From: Pararoseomonas sp. SCSIO 73927
Lineage (GTDB): Bacteria; Pseudomonadota; Alphaproteobacteria; Acetobacterales; Acetobacteraceae
Direction: 5' to 3'
NCBI RefSeq assembly: GCF_037040815.1
Contig: NZ_CP146232.1
Span: forward strand, 2,908,501-2,972,500
Length of the DNA: 64,000 bases
The notes below the pieces were generated by a model. The model was not told where the DNA came from. It was given only the letters and a program-made list of their open reading frames with translations, and searched no databases. The position numbers were made by a program, and so were the translations under genes. Below, in pieces: positions 17,472-26,812 of the stretch; positions within the stretch are counted from its first letter, which is position 1; each line of letters starts with the position of its first letter.

Positions 17472-18044
17472 ATGCGGACGGCACCGAGACCGACGTTTCC
17501 CGAGGGCAGCCTCCTGTCCGCCATGGTCGGCGAGCATGCGCCGATGGATGTCCGGCGTGCTGCACGGCGTCTGCGTTCGGAAGGGGCGCCTGCAGTGGCA
17601 GTCGACGACGAGATTGCTGCCTTGGCACGCGGGCTGGGCACCTCTGATGTATCGCGCTCACCTGCTGTGCTGGACGTCCTGCCGCCGCTGTTCTGGATCG
17701 AGGCCCGGCGGGAGAACGACGCCGGTAGCGTCGGTTGGGTCGCCGAGAAGAAGGGGGCCAGCCTGTCCATTCGAGGCTTCGAGGTCGCCTCGGACCCGAC
17801 GGCCGTACCCGAGCTACGTGGAGCCGCAACGTTGGCGTTCGGCGCGGGCATCCAGGAGGAGGACGAGGAGATCCGCTACGCGAGGGGTCTGATCGCGGCC
17901 ATCGCCTTGCCGGAGGTGCTGGCTGGGATGGGCGAGGCTTCCCCTGTCCTGGTGCTGCCAGCCGACCCTTCCGCTGGAGATGCAGGGATCCTGCGAGGCA
18001 TCAGGCTGTCTGTCGCGCTGCCGCCGGATGCAGCACCGAACTGA
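17472..18044 (+). CDS. Hypothetical protein divergent from leader copy B
   Basis: A 190-residue protein without a recognised domain, signal peptide or membrane helix. It begins with a helical part (VRRAARRLRSEGAPAVAVDDE), then has a mixed region with IRYARGLIAAIALPEVLAGM. GGAGAG lies a few bases before the ATG. It stands divergent to the transglutaminase-like gene and could be controlled by the same dyad. Its 3' end faces the kinase gene that ends at 18091. Confidence 0.6.
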   Translation: MRTAPRPTFPEGSLLSAMVGEHAPMDVRRAARRLRSEGAPAVAVDDEIAALARGLGTSDVSRSPAVLDVLPPLFWIEARRENDAGSVGWVAEKKGASLSIRGFEVASDPTAVPELRGAATLAFGAGIQEEDEEIRYARGLIAAIALPEVLAGMGEASPVLVLPADPSAGDAGILRGIRLSVALPPDAAPN

Positions 18045-18090
18045 GACGCCACCGGCTTCCTGATGGCATCGTCAGCGTCGTCGACGCTAT

Positions 18091-20583
18091 CTAGGGAGCG
18101 GCGTCGACGAGGCCCGAGTACACCCATCCCCACGGTTCTTCCTCTCCGACCTGGACCCATCCACTGCTCCGGGAGAAGACCCGTAACCTGGCCCCACTCG
18201 GCGCGGTCCGAACCACGGCTGCCGTCCCGCTCGATCCCGCCCGGACATATCCGGCCTGCTTCATGACGACGTGCTCGACGGCATTCCCCGGCCTCGACGC
18301 CGCCGATGCCGGGTTGGAGATCTGAGGAACAGGGGGACCGGCCACAGGCGGAGGTGCCTCGACCGGCTCGGTCCTCCATGGCTGCGCGGGGCGCGCAGGC
18401 TCCGTCACCTGGGGCGCGCGTTCCACCGGAGCGGGACGCGCGACCTGAAGCTGCTGAGTGGGTGCTGAAGGCGGCGGCGAGGGCGATGGCATCGCGACGG
18501 GGGCCGCTGGCCTGACCGTCGCCACCTGGGGTGGACTGTAGCCGGAGGTGGATGGCGACCCTCCGATTCCCGTGACGAGCGCCAGGGCGGCAGCCGCCCC
18601 GGACATGGCGAGCAGCCGCTTGTGGGTCGTCCGATCCTCGGGCACGACGGCAGCGTCGGCCAAGGCCTGGGCGTACTGTGGGCGCAGTTCCGCTGCCCGT
18701 CCTTCGAGGGCCTGCCGTCTGGTCGTGTGGGAGGCCACCGCTGCCCGCAAGCGGGCCAGTCCTGTCGCGACCTCCCGCTCCAGCTTCGTCCTCTGCGTGG
18801 CGATGTCGCGCTCGACCACGGCGATCTCGGACGGGGACACGCCCCGGCTCGGGTCGAAGCGGAAGGTCATTTCGTGCATCTTGCGCCAGGCCAGGAGCTT
18901 CGAGACTGTCGCGGGGCCGAACCCGGGCACGGCGAGCAGACGCTGGCTGACGATGTCGCTCGCCGTGTCGATGCCGTGGCTGGCCAGGGTGGCCACCCGC
19001 GTCGGACCGATCCCCGGCACCTTGGCGTTGGCCAGCGAGAAGTGGTCGAGGTGGTCCTCGAGCTGCTTCTGCCGCCGCTGCTCGTTCAGCTTCTGCAGGC
19101 GCCTGGCCCGCTCGTCCGGCAGGGCATCGTGCTGCGCCTTGAGGCGCTGCAGGCCTGCCCGGATCTCGGCAGCACCCGGTCCCGGAAGGGGAGCGATCCA
19201 GGCCCGCTGGAGCGCTTCCCAGTCCCGCTTCACGGCAGTCAGCTTCTGCTGGAACGGGTTCTGGCGGGTCGTCCCGCCATTGCGGTGGATGATGAAGGCC
19301 AGCACGCCGATGGCGGGCACCATCAGGGCGCGGAGATCGGGAGGCGCGATGGTGAGGGCGGCGAGCAGGCTCCCGCCGACGGACGCCCAGGCCGCCGTCT
19401 TGAGGCTGCCCCCGACTCCAGCCAGTGCCTGGGCCGGACTGGATGGAGACGGGGCTGCGCCGGGTGGAGGTGGACAATGTCCCAGGGATGGCGGATCAGG
19501 GACATTCGACACCTGCTGCCAGAGGGCGGCCATGCCGGTGGCGCCGACCGTCGCCCCGGGCTTGAACACGACGGGGAACAGCGTGATCCCGCTGGCATTC
19601 TCGATGGCGCACCAGGGGCAGGCGCTCAGGCCCTTCCGGTAGAAATGGGCACCATTGGCAGCGCATGACTTCAGGTCGGACGCCAGTTCGCCCAGGGCGG
19701 TCACCCAGCGGTCCGCGTCGGGGCGCCCGCCGCGGACCGCCTCGGGGGCAAAGGCCTTCTCGAACAGGTCCTGGATGGTCGGCGTCAGCGCATCGATCGG
19801 TAGGCTGCCCGGAGGAGGCTCCATGGCCGTCCGGGACCGGTCCCGCGAGTATGCGTAGCGAGATGCCTGGATGGCGTCTTCGATCGAGGGAGGCTCGCCA
19901 GCCCCCTTGTAGCGGCCCGCGAAGGGGTGGCGGGCGATGCAGAGCAGCTGGAAGATGATGACGGCCAGGCCGAAGCTGTCCTGGTTCGGCGTCCTGGTCA
20001 CCCCGGCGTAGCTGGTGCGGGCCTGCATCTCCGGCGGCTGGTGTGTGCCGACGCCCACCTCGCAGTACCACGTCTTCCCGCCCTGGGTGACCTGGAAGCT
20101 GTCGCAGTCGATCATCCGCACCGTGGCGTCCTGACCGACGACTAGGTTGCCGTGGTTCACGTCGCCGATGACCAGCCCCGCCGCATGCACGGTCGAGAAG
20201 GAGCGCGCGGTGTTGGCGGCCGCGTGGATCAGGAATCGCCAGTCGGCGGTCGGGAACTCCTGCAGGCGGAGCTTGGGACCGTACAGCTTGAAGACCGGCT
20301 CATGTCCGCCGACCTTGGGCATGGTGAAGCCCGCGACCGTTCCCGACGGGTCGTGCAGGGTGCCTGTTGGCCATGCAGCGATCTTCAGGAGCGGAGGGGT
20401 CGCCATCCCTGCCATGGCGGAGAGCTTGGCCGCGTGCTGGCTACTGGGCGGTTTGAGGTAGACCTTGGCGACCGCGTCAGGCTGGCCGACGACGTCGAAG
20501 ACGGCCCCCTCGCCACCGCGGCCGAGTTCCTTGCCCAGGGTGATGGGATTGCCCCGGGCATCGAGCAGGCGGCCCGGTGTCAC
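18091..20583 (-). CDS. TerY-P-triad Ser/Thr kinase with zinc, HhH and SH3 domains
   Basis: An 830-residue protein. The kinase domain starts at once: GRGGEG loop near residue 20, Lys in AVAKVY, catalytic GDVNHGN near 143, and IDCDSF in place of DFG near 156. This signature is shared with the E. coli YegI family. A CPWC zinc-ribbon half lies near 321, one or two membrane helices at about 404-438, paired helix-hairpin-helix motifs (VPGIGPTRV, VPGFGPATV) at 515-575, and a bacterial SH3 domain at 774-830. The GTG start overlaps the phosphatase stop (GTGA). It should phosphorylate partners in the Ter-like stress/defence complex with the vWA and PP2C proteins upstream. Confidence 0.88.
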   Translation of the reverse strand: MTPGRLLDARGNPITLGKELGRGGEGAVFDVVGQPDAVAKVYLKPPSSQHAAKLSAMAGMATPPLLKIAAWPTGTLHDPSGTVAGFTMPKVGGHEPVFKLYGPKLRLQEFPTADWRFLIHAAANTARSFSTVHAAGLVIGDVNHGNLVVGQDATVRMIDCDSFQVTQGGKTWYCEVGVGTHQPPEMQARTSYAGVTRTPNQDSFGLAVIIFQLLCIARHPFAGRYKGAGEPPSIEDAIQASRYAYSRDRSRTAMEPPPGSLPIDALTPTIQDLFEKAFAPEAVRGGRPDADRWVTALGELASDLKSCAANGAHFYRKGLSACPWCAIENASGITLFPVVFKPGATVGATGMAALWQQVSNVPDPPSLGHCPPPPGAAPSPSSPAQALAGVGGSLKTAAWASVGGSLLAALTIAPPDLRALMVPAIGVLAFIIHRNGGTTRQNPFQQKLTAVKRDWEALQRAWIAPLPGPGAAEIRAGLQRLKAQHDALPDERARRLQKLNEQRRQKQLEDHLDHFSLANAKVPGIGPTRVATLASHGIDTASDIVSQRLLAVPGFGPATVSKLLAWRKMHEMTFRFDPSRGVSPSEIAVVERDIATQRTKLEREVATGLARLRAAVASHTTRRQALEGRAAELRPQYAQALADAAVVPEDRTTHKRLLAMSGAAAALALVTGIGGSPSTSGYSPPQVATVRPAAPVAMPSPSPPPSAPTQQLQVARPAPVERAPQVTEPARPAQPWRTEPVEAPPPVAGPPVPQISNPASAASRPGNAVEHVVMKQAGYVRAGSSGTAAVVRTAPSGARLRVFSRSSGWVQVGEEEPWGWVYSGLVDAAP

Positions 20584-21386
20584 GCGGTGGCGGCCTTGGC
20601 GGGCGGCAGTGCCCGGGTGGCCATGACCAGGGTCTTGTCGTCGTCCGTCCGGCGGTTGACGTGGTCCGACCCGAGATAGGCCACCAGCCCCGGTGCCGGT
20701 GCTCCTGACCTGTCCGGCTCGGTGCCTGCCAGCCACTCGAAGATGGGCCGGAAGGCCGGGCCGTGGACGGTCCTGGCCGACATGTCGAGCACGAGGCGCT
20801 CGATGCCATCCGAGAACAGGGCGATCTCGTCCATGGCGGGCTGGACGTCGAACTGTAGGACGCGCTCCGCCCCGTCCTGGGTGATGAAGTACGTGCTGTT
20901 CGCGTACTCGCCGTGCTGGGGCCAGAAGATCCAGGAGTACCCGGAAGCCTCATCGCTGGAGACCACGATGGCGCCGTCCCCGATCTGGACGTAGGCCGCC
21001 GCGTCAGGACCGACCACGGCGCCGAGCAGGGTACAGGCGTAGTCGTTCGGCTCGGCACCATCCTGGGCGGCACGGGCACCGATCGCGTCCCTGACGTCGT
21101 CGAACCACTCGTCCACGAAGTCGCGGTCGATGGCCTTTAGGTCGGGCGACGCCGCCGCGGCCTCCGCGAACCGCCCCAGGAAGCTCTCCACGACCAGCGC
21201 TGACCCGACATCGGACCGCTTGGCCGTGCCCGCCCCGTCGCTCACTGCGACGACCAGGACCTCCGTCCCGTCGGCCCCCGTCACCACGCGGCAGCCCCCT
21301 GCGTCTTGGCAGGGGGTGCCGTTCTTCTGGTGCGAGGTGCCGATCGAGGAGGCGTAGGCGGTCCGCCAGTTCCGCCCGGTGGTCAC
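20580..21386 (-). CDS. PP2C-type protein phosphatase of the TerY-P triad
   Basis: A 268-residue PPM/PP2C phosphatase related to E. coli YegK. Metal-binding aspartates are visible in VAVSDGAGTAKRSDVGS, ALFSDGIERLVL and the final DDDKTLVMA. It begins with GTG overlapping the vWA stop (GTGA) and ends overlapping the kinase start (GTGA), so all three proteins are translationally coupled. The frame stays open further upstream, but that part is antisense-like and lies over the vWA gene. It probably reverses phosphorylation made by the kinase. Confidence 0.88.
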   Translation of the reverse strand: MTTGRNWRTAYASSIGTSHQKNGTPCQDAGGCRVVTGADGTEVLVVAVSDGAGTAKRSDVGSALVVESFLGRFAEAAAASPDLKAIDRDFVDEWFDDVRDAIGARAAQDGAEPNDYACTLLGAVVGPDAAAYVQIGDGAIVVSSDEASGYSWIFWPQHGEYANSTYFITQDGAERVLQFDVQPAMDEIALFSDGIERLVLDMSARTVHGPAFRPIFEWLAGTEPDRSGAPAPGLVAYLGSDHVNRRTDDDKTLVMATRALPPAKAATA

Positions 21387-22060
21387 ACCGCGGACCACCC
21401 GGAGGGCGGCGGCAGGGCGACGAGCTGGCCCGGCTGGGACCGCGCGACACCGCCGAGGGAGCTGGACAGCCAGGTGAACAGCTCGCGGAAGCTGAGGCCC
21501 TGGAGCTTCAGGGGCGGACGGTTCGGGCTGCAGATCTGCCCGAGCTTGCCCATGTCGGCACCCTCGACGCCAACCGCGAAGAAGGAGAAGGCCTTCCGCT
21601 CTGGGCTGTCGCCCTGGCGCACGCGCTCGGCGGCTGCGGCGTAGTGGTCCGTCGGCGCCCCGTCGGTGATCAGGAAGACCCAGGGACGGTAGTAGGCCAC
21701 GCCCGCCTGCTTGTAGACGGCCTTGCGGGTCTCGAGCATGTCGAGGCCCTGCATGATGGCCGACCCCATGGGGGTGTCGCCCCCGGCGTGCAGGGTGGGC
21801 GGCTGGAAGAGGTCGGCGGTCTCGAAGTCCGAGAGCACGTTGACCGGCCCGAAGGTCATCATGGCGACCTCCACCCGCTGGGAGGCCATGGCGTCGCCGG
21901 TGAGTTCCTCCTTGAAGGTCCTGAGGCCGTCGTTCAGGGCCGTGATCGGCCTGCCGTTCATGGAGCCGGAGGTGTCGAGGAGCAGGAGGCAGGGGCACCT
22001 CGGCTCGGGATTCTCGATCAGGCTGGGGGGGACGAAGGGGATCTGGTCCGAGAAGCTCAT
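21383..22060 (-). CDS. TerY-like von Willebrand A domain protein
   Basis: A 225-residue vWA protein (TerY/YegL type). The MIDAS motif is complete: D29-T-S-G-S, a Thr in the GGDTPMGSAI segment, and Asp in LITDGAPTD. It is the first gene of the vWA-PP2C-kinase triad, for which a phosphorylation-based link to metal/stress and phage responses was proposed from genome context (TerY-P). No tellurite TerD/TerC genes lie in the window. The gene is divergent from the DUF4236-SH3 gene at 22236. Confidence 0.88.
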   Translation of the reverse strand: MSFSDQIPFVPPSLIENPEPRCPCLLLLDTSGSMNGRPITALNDGLRTFKEELTGDAMASQRVEVAMMTFGPVNVLSDFETADLFQPPTLHAGGDTPMGSAIMQGLDMLETRKAVYKQAGVAYYRPWVFLITDGAPTDHYAAAAERVRQGDSPERKAFSFFAVGVEGADMGKLGQICSPNRPPLKLQGLSFRELFTWLSSSLGGVARSQPGQLVALPPPSGWSAV

Positions 22061-22235
22061 GGGGAATCCTGCCGGGGGACGGGCAGGATAGACGCTCGAC
22101 GCACCTCCGCAATAAGTCGGCAGTGGAACGGCGGGTGATCTCCAGAGGACCGGGGTGTCACATCGCGGAGCGCCGGACCGCGGCCCTTCTTGTCACGCCC
22201 AGGGGCACGTGCTGACCTCGCAACGGAGGAACCGT

Positions 22236-22922
22236 ATGGGCTGGCGCTTCAGGAAGTCGTTCAAGATCCTGCCCGGGGTACGGGTGAACGTGGGATCGAA
22301 GGGCATCACGAGTTGGTCCTTCGGCGGCCGTGGCGCACGGGTCAACGTCAGCAAGCGTGGCTACACCACCACCTACAACTTGTTCGGGACGGGACTGACC
22401 TACAGGACCCATATGCCTCGAACTCGGCCTGCCAAGCCTGCCGTGGCGGTGCGGGCCACACCTCAGGTGGCCGCGCCTCCCCCGCCCTCCCCACCATCGA
22501 CCAGGCGAAGCCCGGTCGGCGTCTATGCCCTGGTCGGGGTGGCGGCGCTGGTCACCTACATCGTGCTGAAGCCCGAGCACCTGCCATCTCAGGCTCCGGC
22601 CACGGCGGTCCAGTCGGGCTACCGCGCCCCAGAGGTCCAGCGCTCGGCGACACCGTCGATCCCCGCCACGGTGACTCCCGCTGCCGCGGCAACAGGGAGG
22701 GTTGCTCCTTCGCCCGCGCCCCCGAGTTCTCCCTCGCCGGGGGAGGTCATCACGACAACCGGCGCCAACGTCCGGTCGTCGGCGTCCATGTCCGGATCGA
22801 TCGTCCGCGTCCTCGATGCTGGTGCCCGGCTGCAGGTAGTGGGCCAGGAGGGAAGCTGGCGACGGGTAGCCGACCCGGGTGGCGAGATCCTGGGATGGGT
22901 GCATAGTTCCATCCTTCGCTAG
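22236..22922 (+). CDS. DUF4236 protein with membrane helix and SH3 domain
   Basis: A 228-residue protein. Residues 1-55 match DUF4236 (GWRFRKSFKILPGVRVNVG, then SKRGYTTTYN). A proline-rich linker leads to a membrane helix near 93-110 (VGVYALVGVAALVTYIVL). After another Pro/Ala linker comes a bacterial SH3 domain at about 165-228 (GANVRSSASMSGSIVRVLDAG). The start is set by GGAGG at 22225. The kinase of the opposing operon also ends in an SH3 domain, so both may bind the same cell-envelope or protein ligand. That is inference. Confidence 0.8.
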   Translation: MGWRFRKSFKILPGVRVNVGSKGITSWSFGGRGARVNVSKRGYTTTYNLFGTGLTYRTHMPRTRPAKPAVAVRATPQVAAPPPPSPPSTRRSPVGVYALVGVAALVTYIVLKPEHLPSQAPATAVQSGYRAPEVQRSATPSIPATVTPAAAATGRVAPSPAPPSSPSPGEVITTTGANVRSSASMSGSIVRVLDAGARLQVVGQEGSWRRVADPGGEILGWVHSSILR

Positions 22923-23142
22923 AGGCCGGTGACCATGATAGGAGGTGGCGAGACGCGTTGAGCAAGTAACGGCTTCGTACGGCGGCAGGGCGAACAGCCA
23001 GGACGAGGTTCGTCGTTACGAGACGGCGGACCGCCCCGATGGTCCAATCATTCGGGCGCGGCGTCCTCGTCTCAGCAATACGGAGGCATCTTCCGAACAT
23101 GCATCTGAAGCGTGAGGAGGTCGCCCCCGAAAGATCGTGAGC

Positions 23143-23652
23143 TTAGCCGCCGAGAAGGCGAGCCTTCGCGCGCTCGAACTCGTCGTCGGTCAACACGCCT
23201 GCAGCCCGAAGATTAGCGAGTTGCTGAATCTGACTTGGAAGGTCAGTGGTTAGGCCTGACGGCGGTGCCGAAGTTGGCGTGGTTGCTTTGGGTTGCCGGA
23301 GATCCTCGACCATGCGGTGGACCTCATCAAAAACTGCCTTCGCCTCGAATGACTTGAAGCGCAGCTCGTCGTGGGAAGTATGACAGGTGAGCACCCTGTG
23401 CCCCATAAAGGAGCGCGTCTCGACCGATGTGATTTTGTCCAGGGGAATGGTCTCGAACACCTCCCCAAAGAATCCTTTCCTCACAAAAGCTACCCGCTGA
23501 TCGGTAAGCAGGAATGCTCCGTTATGCTGGGTATTCTTGCCCTGTCCCATCACATCGCCAATCCAGCCTGGCATTGTGGCTAGGGCCTTCTCCCCGTCCT
23601 TCGCCTTGTTGCGAAGGAAATGCTCGAGATGGGTGTTGTGCGAACCCAGCAT
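23143..23652 (-). CDS. PH-like domain protein with SHOCT tail
   Basis: A 169-residue protein. Residues 1-125 look like a bacterial PH domain (LLTDQRVAFVRKGFFGEVFE, then IPLDKITSVETRSFMG). Residues 140-169 form a SHOCT helix pair (LANLRAAGVLTDDEFERAKA). SHOCT tails are common in small proteins that oligomerise or bind membranes. A strong GGAGG lies 9 bases before ATG 23652, which rules out the longer upstream frame. It is isolated, between the SH3 protein and an OLD-gene remnant. Confidence 0.8.
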   Translation of the reverse strand: MLGSHNTHLEHFLRNKAKDGEKALATMPGWIGDVMGQGKNTQHNGAFLLTDQRVAFVRKGFFGEVFETIPLDKITSVETRSFMGHRVLTCHTSHDELRFKSFEAKAVFDEVHRMVEDLRQPKATTPTSAPPSGLTTDLPSQIQQLANLRAAGVLTDDEFERAKARLLGG

Positions 23653-23755
23653 TATGCTCCCTCCTCCCTGAATATGATCGCGTCGAATGCCATGCGGCTC
23701 GATGGGTTCGACGTCGCGCAATTCGGCCCATCGTGGCTGCGGCTGCAATGGTGCG

Positions 23756-23950
23756 CTAGATGACGCCATTCGCGACGCTCCCCATTACTGCTGGACCATA
23801 AAGTAGCAGGTCGAGAGCCTCGTCCACCGCGGCCACGATGACCACGTTGCCGAGGATATCCTCAACGTTGCTACCTTCTCCATTGAGGGCGTCGCGCAGC
23901 AGCAGCACGGCCGATTCATTTCCCTTACAGAGGTCCCTCTCCCGTTCTGC
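23756..23950 (-). pseudogene. C-terminal fragment of an OLD-family nuclease gene
   Basis: In one minus-strand frame about 55 codons match the C-terminal TOPRIM-side region of the intact OLD gene at 30454-32541. The shared blocks are KGNESAVLLL, GEG, VEDILG and VAAV-EAL. The remnant ends at a TAG (23756-23758) after GPAVMGSVANGVI and has no upstream continuation in frame. It is a decayed paralogue or a duplication scar, and marks an older copy of the same defence locus. The similarity is also visible at DNA level. Confidence 0.7.
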
Positions 23951-24135
23951 TGCCAGCAGCGGATCCGGCCGCGAGGGCTGGCAGCATCTTGCAAGGCACC
24001 AGGGCTGCTTGAGGCTATCTCGCCGAATACAGCGCCAAGCCGAGCCGGTCCGAGCAAGACGTTACGAACACCGCTTTCCAGTCATGGATTCGGATCCTGC
24101 CCGCATTGCGACCAGTTGCTGGCCCTCGCCGTTCT

Positions 24136-25326
24136 TCACGAAACAAAAGAAGTCACCTGACTGACGATGGGCTGGATACCTCGACTGAACTTGGTCTTCC
24201 CCGTTGTGAAGAAGCCTGCACAACGTTCGGCCGCGGTGCAGGGAGAGCAAACCTCCGGCCGATCGTTCTTCCAATCGGAGATGGAGCGAACAGCCCAGGG
24301 CCGGACCGGCTGGGGAAGGACGCAGAGCGGCAGGTTGTAGATGGAAGTTCGGATCCCGGCCTCGGTCAGGACTGCGACGCCGTCCGTCAGTGCAGGTCCG
24401 TAGTCGAGCGGATCCATCCAGAGCCGTGCATGGTTCGCGAGCGCGAAGCCAGTGTCCTCCATCCCCATGAGGGCGACGTGATCGACGAACGGAAGGTTCC
24501 GTGCGAGCCATGCGCATGTCTCCGCGAGGCGTGGCGCGGTAAGGGCATGGAGCACGACCCGGATTTCGACGCGCTGGCCTGCGTCCTTCATCCGAAGCAC
24601 CCCCAGGACCGTCTCGTCGAAGGCGCCCCGGGACTGGACGACATGATCGTGGATCGTGTCCACTGCCGAGTAGATTGGGATACCCGCCCACAGATCGGGG
24701 TGCCGGAGAGCCGCCCAGGCCTTGACCACCTCCGCGCGGGAGAAGGCACGCCCGTTCGTCAGCACGTGCACGCCCGCTCGCGGCAGGACGCGGCCGACCT
24801 CACCTAGGAGGGAGATGAAGCGGTCAGCTTCCAGCAGGGTCTCGCCTCCCGTGAAGCCGACCGTCTGCGTCGCCGGATCGATCAGGGGCAGGCAGTCGCG
24901 GATCTCGTCGATGATCCAGCCATCATCCACGTTCCGAGGCGGTTGCGAGCACATAAGGCAGAGGTGATCGCAGCGCTCCGTGACAAGGAAGGCATTATGC
25001 CGCGACTTGGCGCGCCACAGGACACGCACACGGCCAGTAGGAACATCGAGTGCGAGGATGTCGCCCGGAGATAGATGCGAGAAACGGCCATCGAGGAAGA
25101 GACGACGCCCGTTATCACCGGATCCGCGTTCCTCGAGGTCAATCGCGACCGATGTCTCGAAGCCTTGCGACGAGGCGAGCACCGCCTGCTCGGCTGACTG
25201 AACCAGAGCTGAATCGGCTCCATGGGTGGGAGCATCGCCGGGGTGGCGAAGGCGCAGCAGCGTCCGACGGGAGCTTTCGGCGAAGCCGTTCGATCGACCA
25301 GTTCCATGTAGCGCAAGCGGAGTCAT
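24136..25326 (-). CDS. hxsC: His-Xaa-Ser system radical SAM maturase HxsC
   Basis: A 396-residue radical SAM enzyme. The cluster-binding CDHLCLMC (CxxxCxxC) lies near residue 118. GFTGGETLL is the radical SAM glycine-rich motif. The C-terminus has an auxiliary-cluster-like CSPCTAAERC. It is the second maturase of the His-Xaa-Ser system and is expected to modify the HxsA peptide together with HxsB and HxsD. Start ATG 25326 overlaps the HxsB stop (ATGA). The frame is open further upstream but inside hxsB. Confidence 0.88.
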   Translation of the reverse strand: MTPLALHGTGRSNGFAESSRRTLLRLRHPGDAPTHGADSALVQSAEQAVLASSQGFETSVAIDLEERGSGDNGRRLFLDGRFSHLSPGDILALDVPTGRVRVLWRAKSRHNAFLVTERCDHLCLMCSQPPRNVDDGWIIDEIRDCLPLIDPATQTVGFTGGETLLEADRFISLLGEVGRVLPRAGVHVLTNGRAFSRAEVVKAWAALRHPDLWAGIPIYSAVDTIHDHVVQSRGAFDETVLGVLRMKDAGQRVEIRVVLHALTAPRLAETCAWLARNLPFVDHVALMGMEDTGFALANHARLWMDPLDYGPALTDGVAVLTEAGIRTSIYNLPLCVLPQPVRPWAVRSISDWKNDRPEVCSPCTAAERCAGFFTTGKTKFSRGIQPIVSQVTSFVS

Positions 25327-26780
25327 CGGGACACCCAGCTCCGAAGGACAGCGGCGTCCTTCCCGCCGCGATCCAAGATCTCGAGGAGGAGACGGAGGAT
25401 GCCTTTCTGCCGGGCGCAGAAGCCCGATAGCGGCTTGATTCCGACCGCGTCGCCCTGGGTTGCGTGATGGTAGACGGGGTCCGCGCCGCAATGGGCTTCA
25501 TAGGCGCAGGTGGCACACTCGGGCGAGGTCTGGGAGAGGGTACCGCCGACAAGGTCGATCAACCGCTCCGAGGTCACGAGGGAGGCGTAGTCGGTTTCAC
25601 CCAGCTTCCCCAGTTCAAAGGTGCGGTCTCCCATCTCGGCCAGCATGCGCCCCTCGTCGGACGCGAAGACCTTGCCGTCGTAGTTGTAGACAAGGGCGCC
25701 GATGCCGATGCCAGCCGGACTACGCAGGTCCACGTAACCGATCGGCTGATCGGTCAGGATGCGCTGCAGGAGGAGGGAAGCGTAGAACTCGGGGAAGCGG
25801 ATACCCCGATGGTTGAGGTCGAGGATGTGACGGAGGCCGCGCTCGTAGAACGCAAGCCAACGGTCACTGTCGTACCCATCGTACCACCGGGTCTTCATCG
25901 CGAAGCCGTAAGGAGATAGGGGGCGCAGGAAGACCCCGTCGAGTCCGAGACCGACATATTCGTCGATGATCTCCTCGACCCGGTCGAGGGATGCATCCGT
26001 AGTCGTCATGAGGGCACCGACGCGATCGCGTCCTAGAACCTCCTGGACTCTCTGGATACCGGCGACAGCAAGTGCATGGCTGTTCCCGCCAGGCCGGGGG
26101 CGATTGCGGTTATGCAGATCGGCCGGACCGTCGAGGGAGGTCGAGAGATGGATGTGGTGGTCGCGGCAGAAAGTCAGGATCTCATCGTCGAGCAGAGCAA
26201 GATTGGTCGCGATGACGAACTCGACGACCTTGCCCCGAACCGTTGCCATTCTCTCCGCGGCCTCTACCGCGAAGCGGATCAAGGGGAAGTTCAGAAGCGG
26301 CTCGCCACCCTGGAACTCCACCTTGATCGCCTTCGACGGGGAGTCCATCGCGACCTCAAGGGCGAGGAGAGCGGTCTCCTCGCTCATGTCGTAGCGCTCG
26401 GCTCCCGTGTTCCGGCGGGAGACCTGACAATAGGGGCAGGAGTGCTCGCACCGGAGCGTGACCACGAGGATGTGGAGGGCCGTCGCATCCCTTAGGAACG
26501 CCATCCGGCTCCGAAGGCGAAGTGCGAGGAGCTGCAGTGGCGCCTTGGCCCCCTCGCGGGCAACCAGGAGGCGCTCGGTAGCGCGCTCGTATAGGCCGTC
26601 GCCGGGACGCAGAGCCAGGGCGACAAGACGGTCCAGTTCCGCTTGGCTCAGGACGAGGAGATCGCCGACAGCATTGGCGACGACCACCCGTCCCGCGGAA
26701 AGCCTCTCGAAGCGTAGCGGGAGTAGTGAGAGTTGCCCATCGCCGGGGGCATAGGCATCAATGGTCTGGAAGCGCGCCAC
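25323..26780 (-). CDS. hxsB: His-Xaa-Ser system radical SAM maturase HxsB
   Basis: A 485-residue radical SAM protein with CEHSCPYC near residue 112 and a SPASM-type C-terminal set of cysteines (CATCAYEAHCG, later GFC). FQGGEPLLNF and STSLDGPADLHNRNRP are typical of peptide-modifying sulfatase-maturase-like enzymes. Its neighbours fix the identity: HxsD upstream, HxsC overlapping downstream, and the HxsA repeat substrate at the operon head. The modification made on the repeats is, as far as I know, unestablished. Confidence 0.88.
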   Translation of the reverse strand: MARFQTIDAYAPGDGQLSLLPLRFERLSAGRVVVANAVGDLLVLSQAELDRLVALALRPGDGLYERATERLLVAREGAKAPLQLLALRLRSRMAFLRDATALHILVVTLRCEHSCPYCQVSRRNTGAERYDMSEETALLALEVAMDSPSKAIKVEFQGGEPLLNFPLIRFAVEAAERMATVRGKVVEFVIATNLALLDDEILTFCRDHHIHLSTSLDGPADLHNRNRPRPGGNSHALAVAGIQRVQEVLGRDRVGALMTTTDASLDRVEEIIDEYVGLGLDGVFLRPLSPYGFAMKTRWYDGYDSDRWLAFYERGLRHILDLNHRGIRFPEFYASLLLQRILTDQPIGYVDLRSPAGIGIGALVYNYDGKVFASDEGRMLAEMGDRTFELGKLGETDYASLVTSERLIDLVGGTLSQTSPECATCAYEAHCGADPVYHHATQGDAVGIKPLSGFCARQKGILRLLLEILDRGGKDAAVLRSWVSR

Positions 26781-26812
26781 CAGGACTGTCCTTGGACGAG
26801 AAGCGTGACGGT

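Noticed and set aside
21387..22112. Upstream extension of the PP2C frame
   Set aside because: It lies over the vWA gene in another frame and is proline/arginine-rich shadow. The GTG at 21386 in GTGA overlap explains the start.
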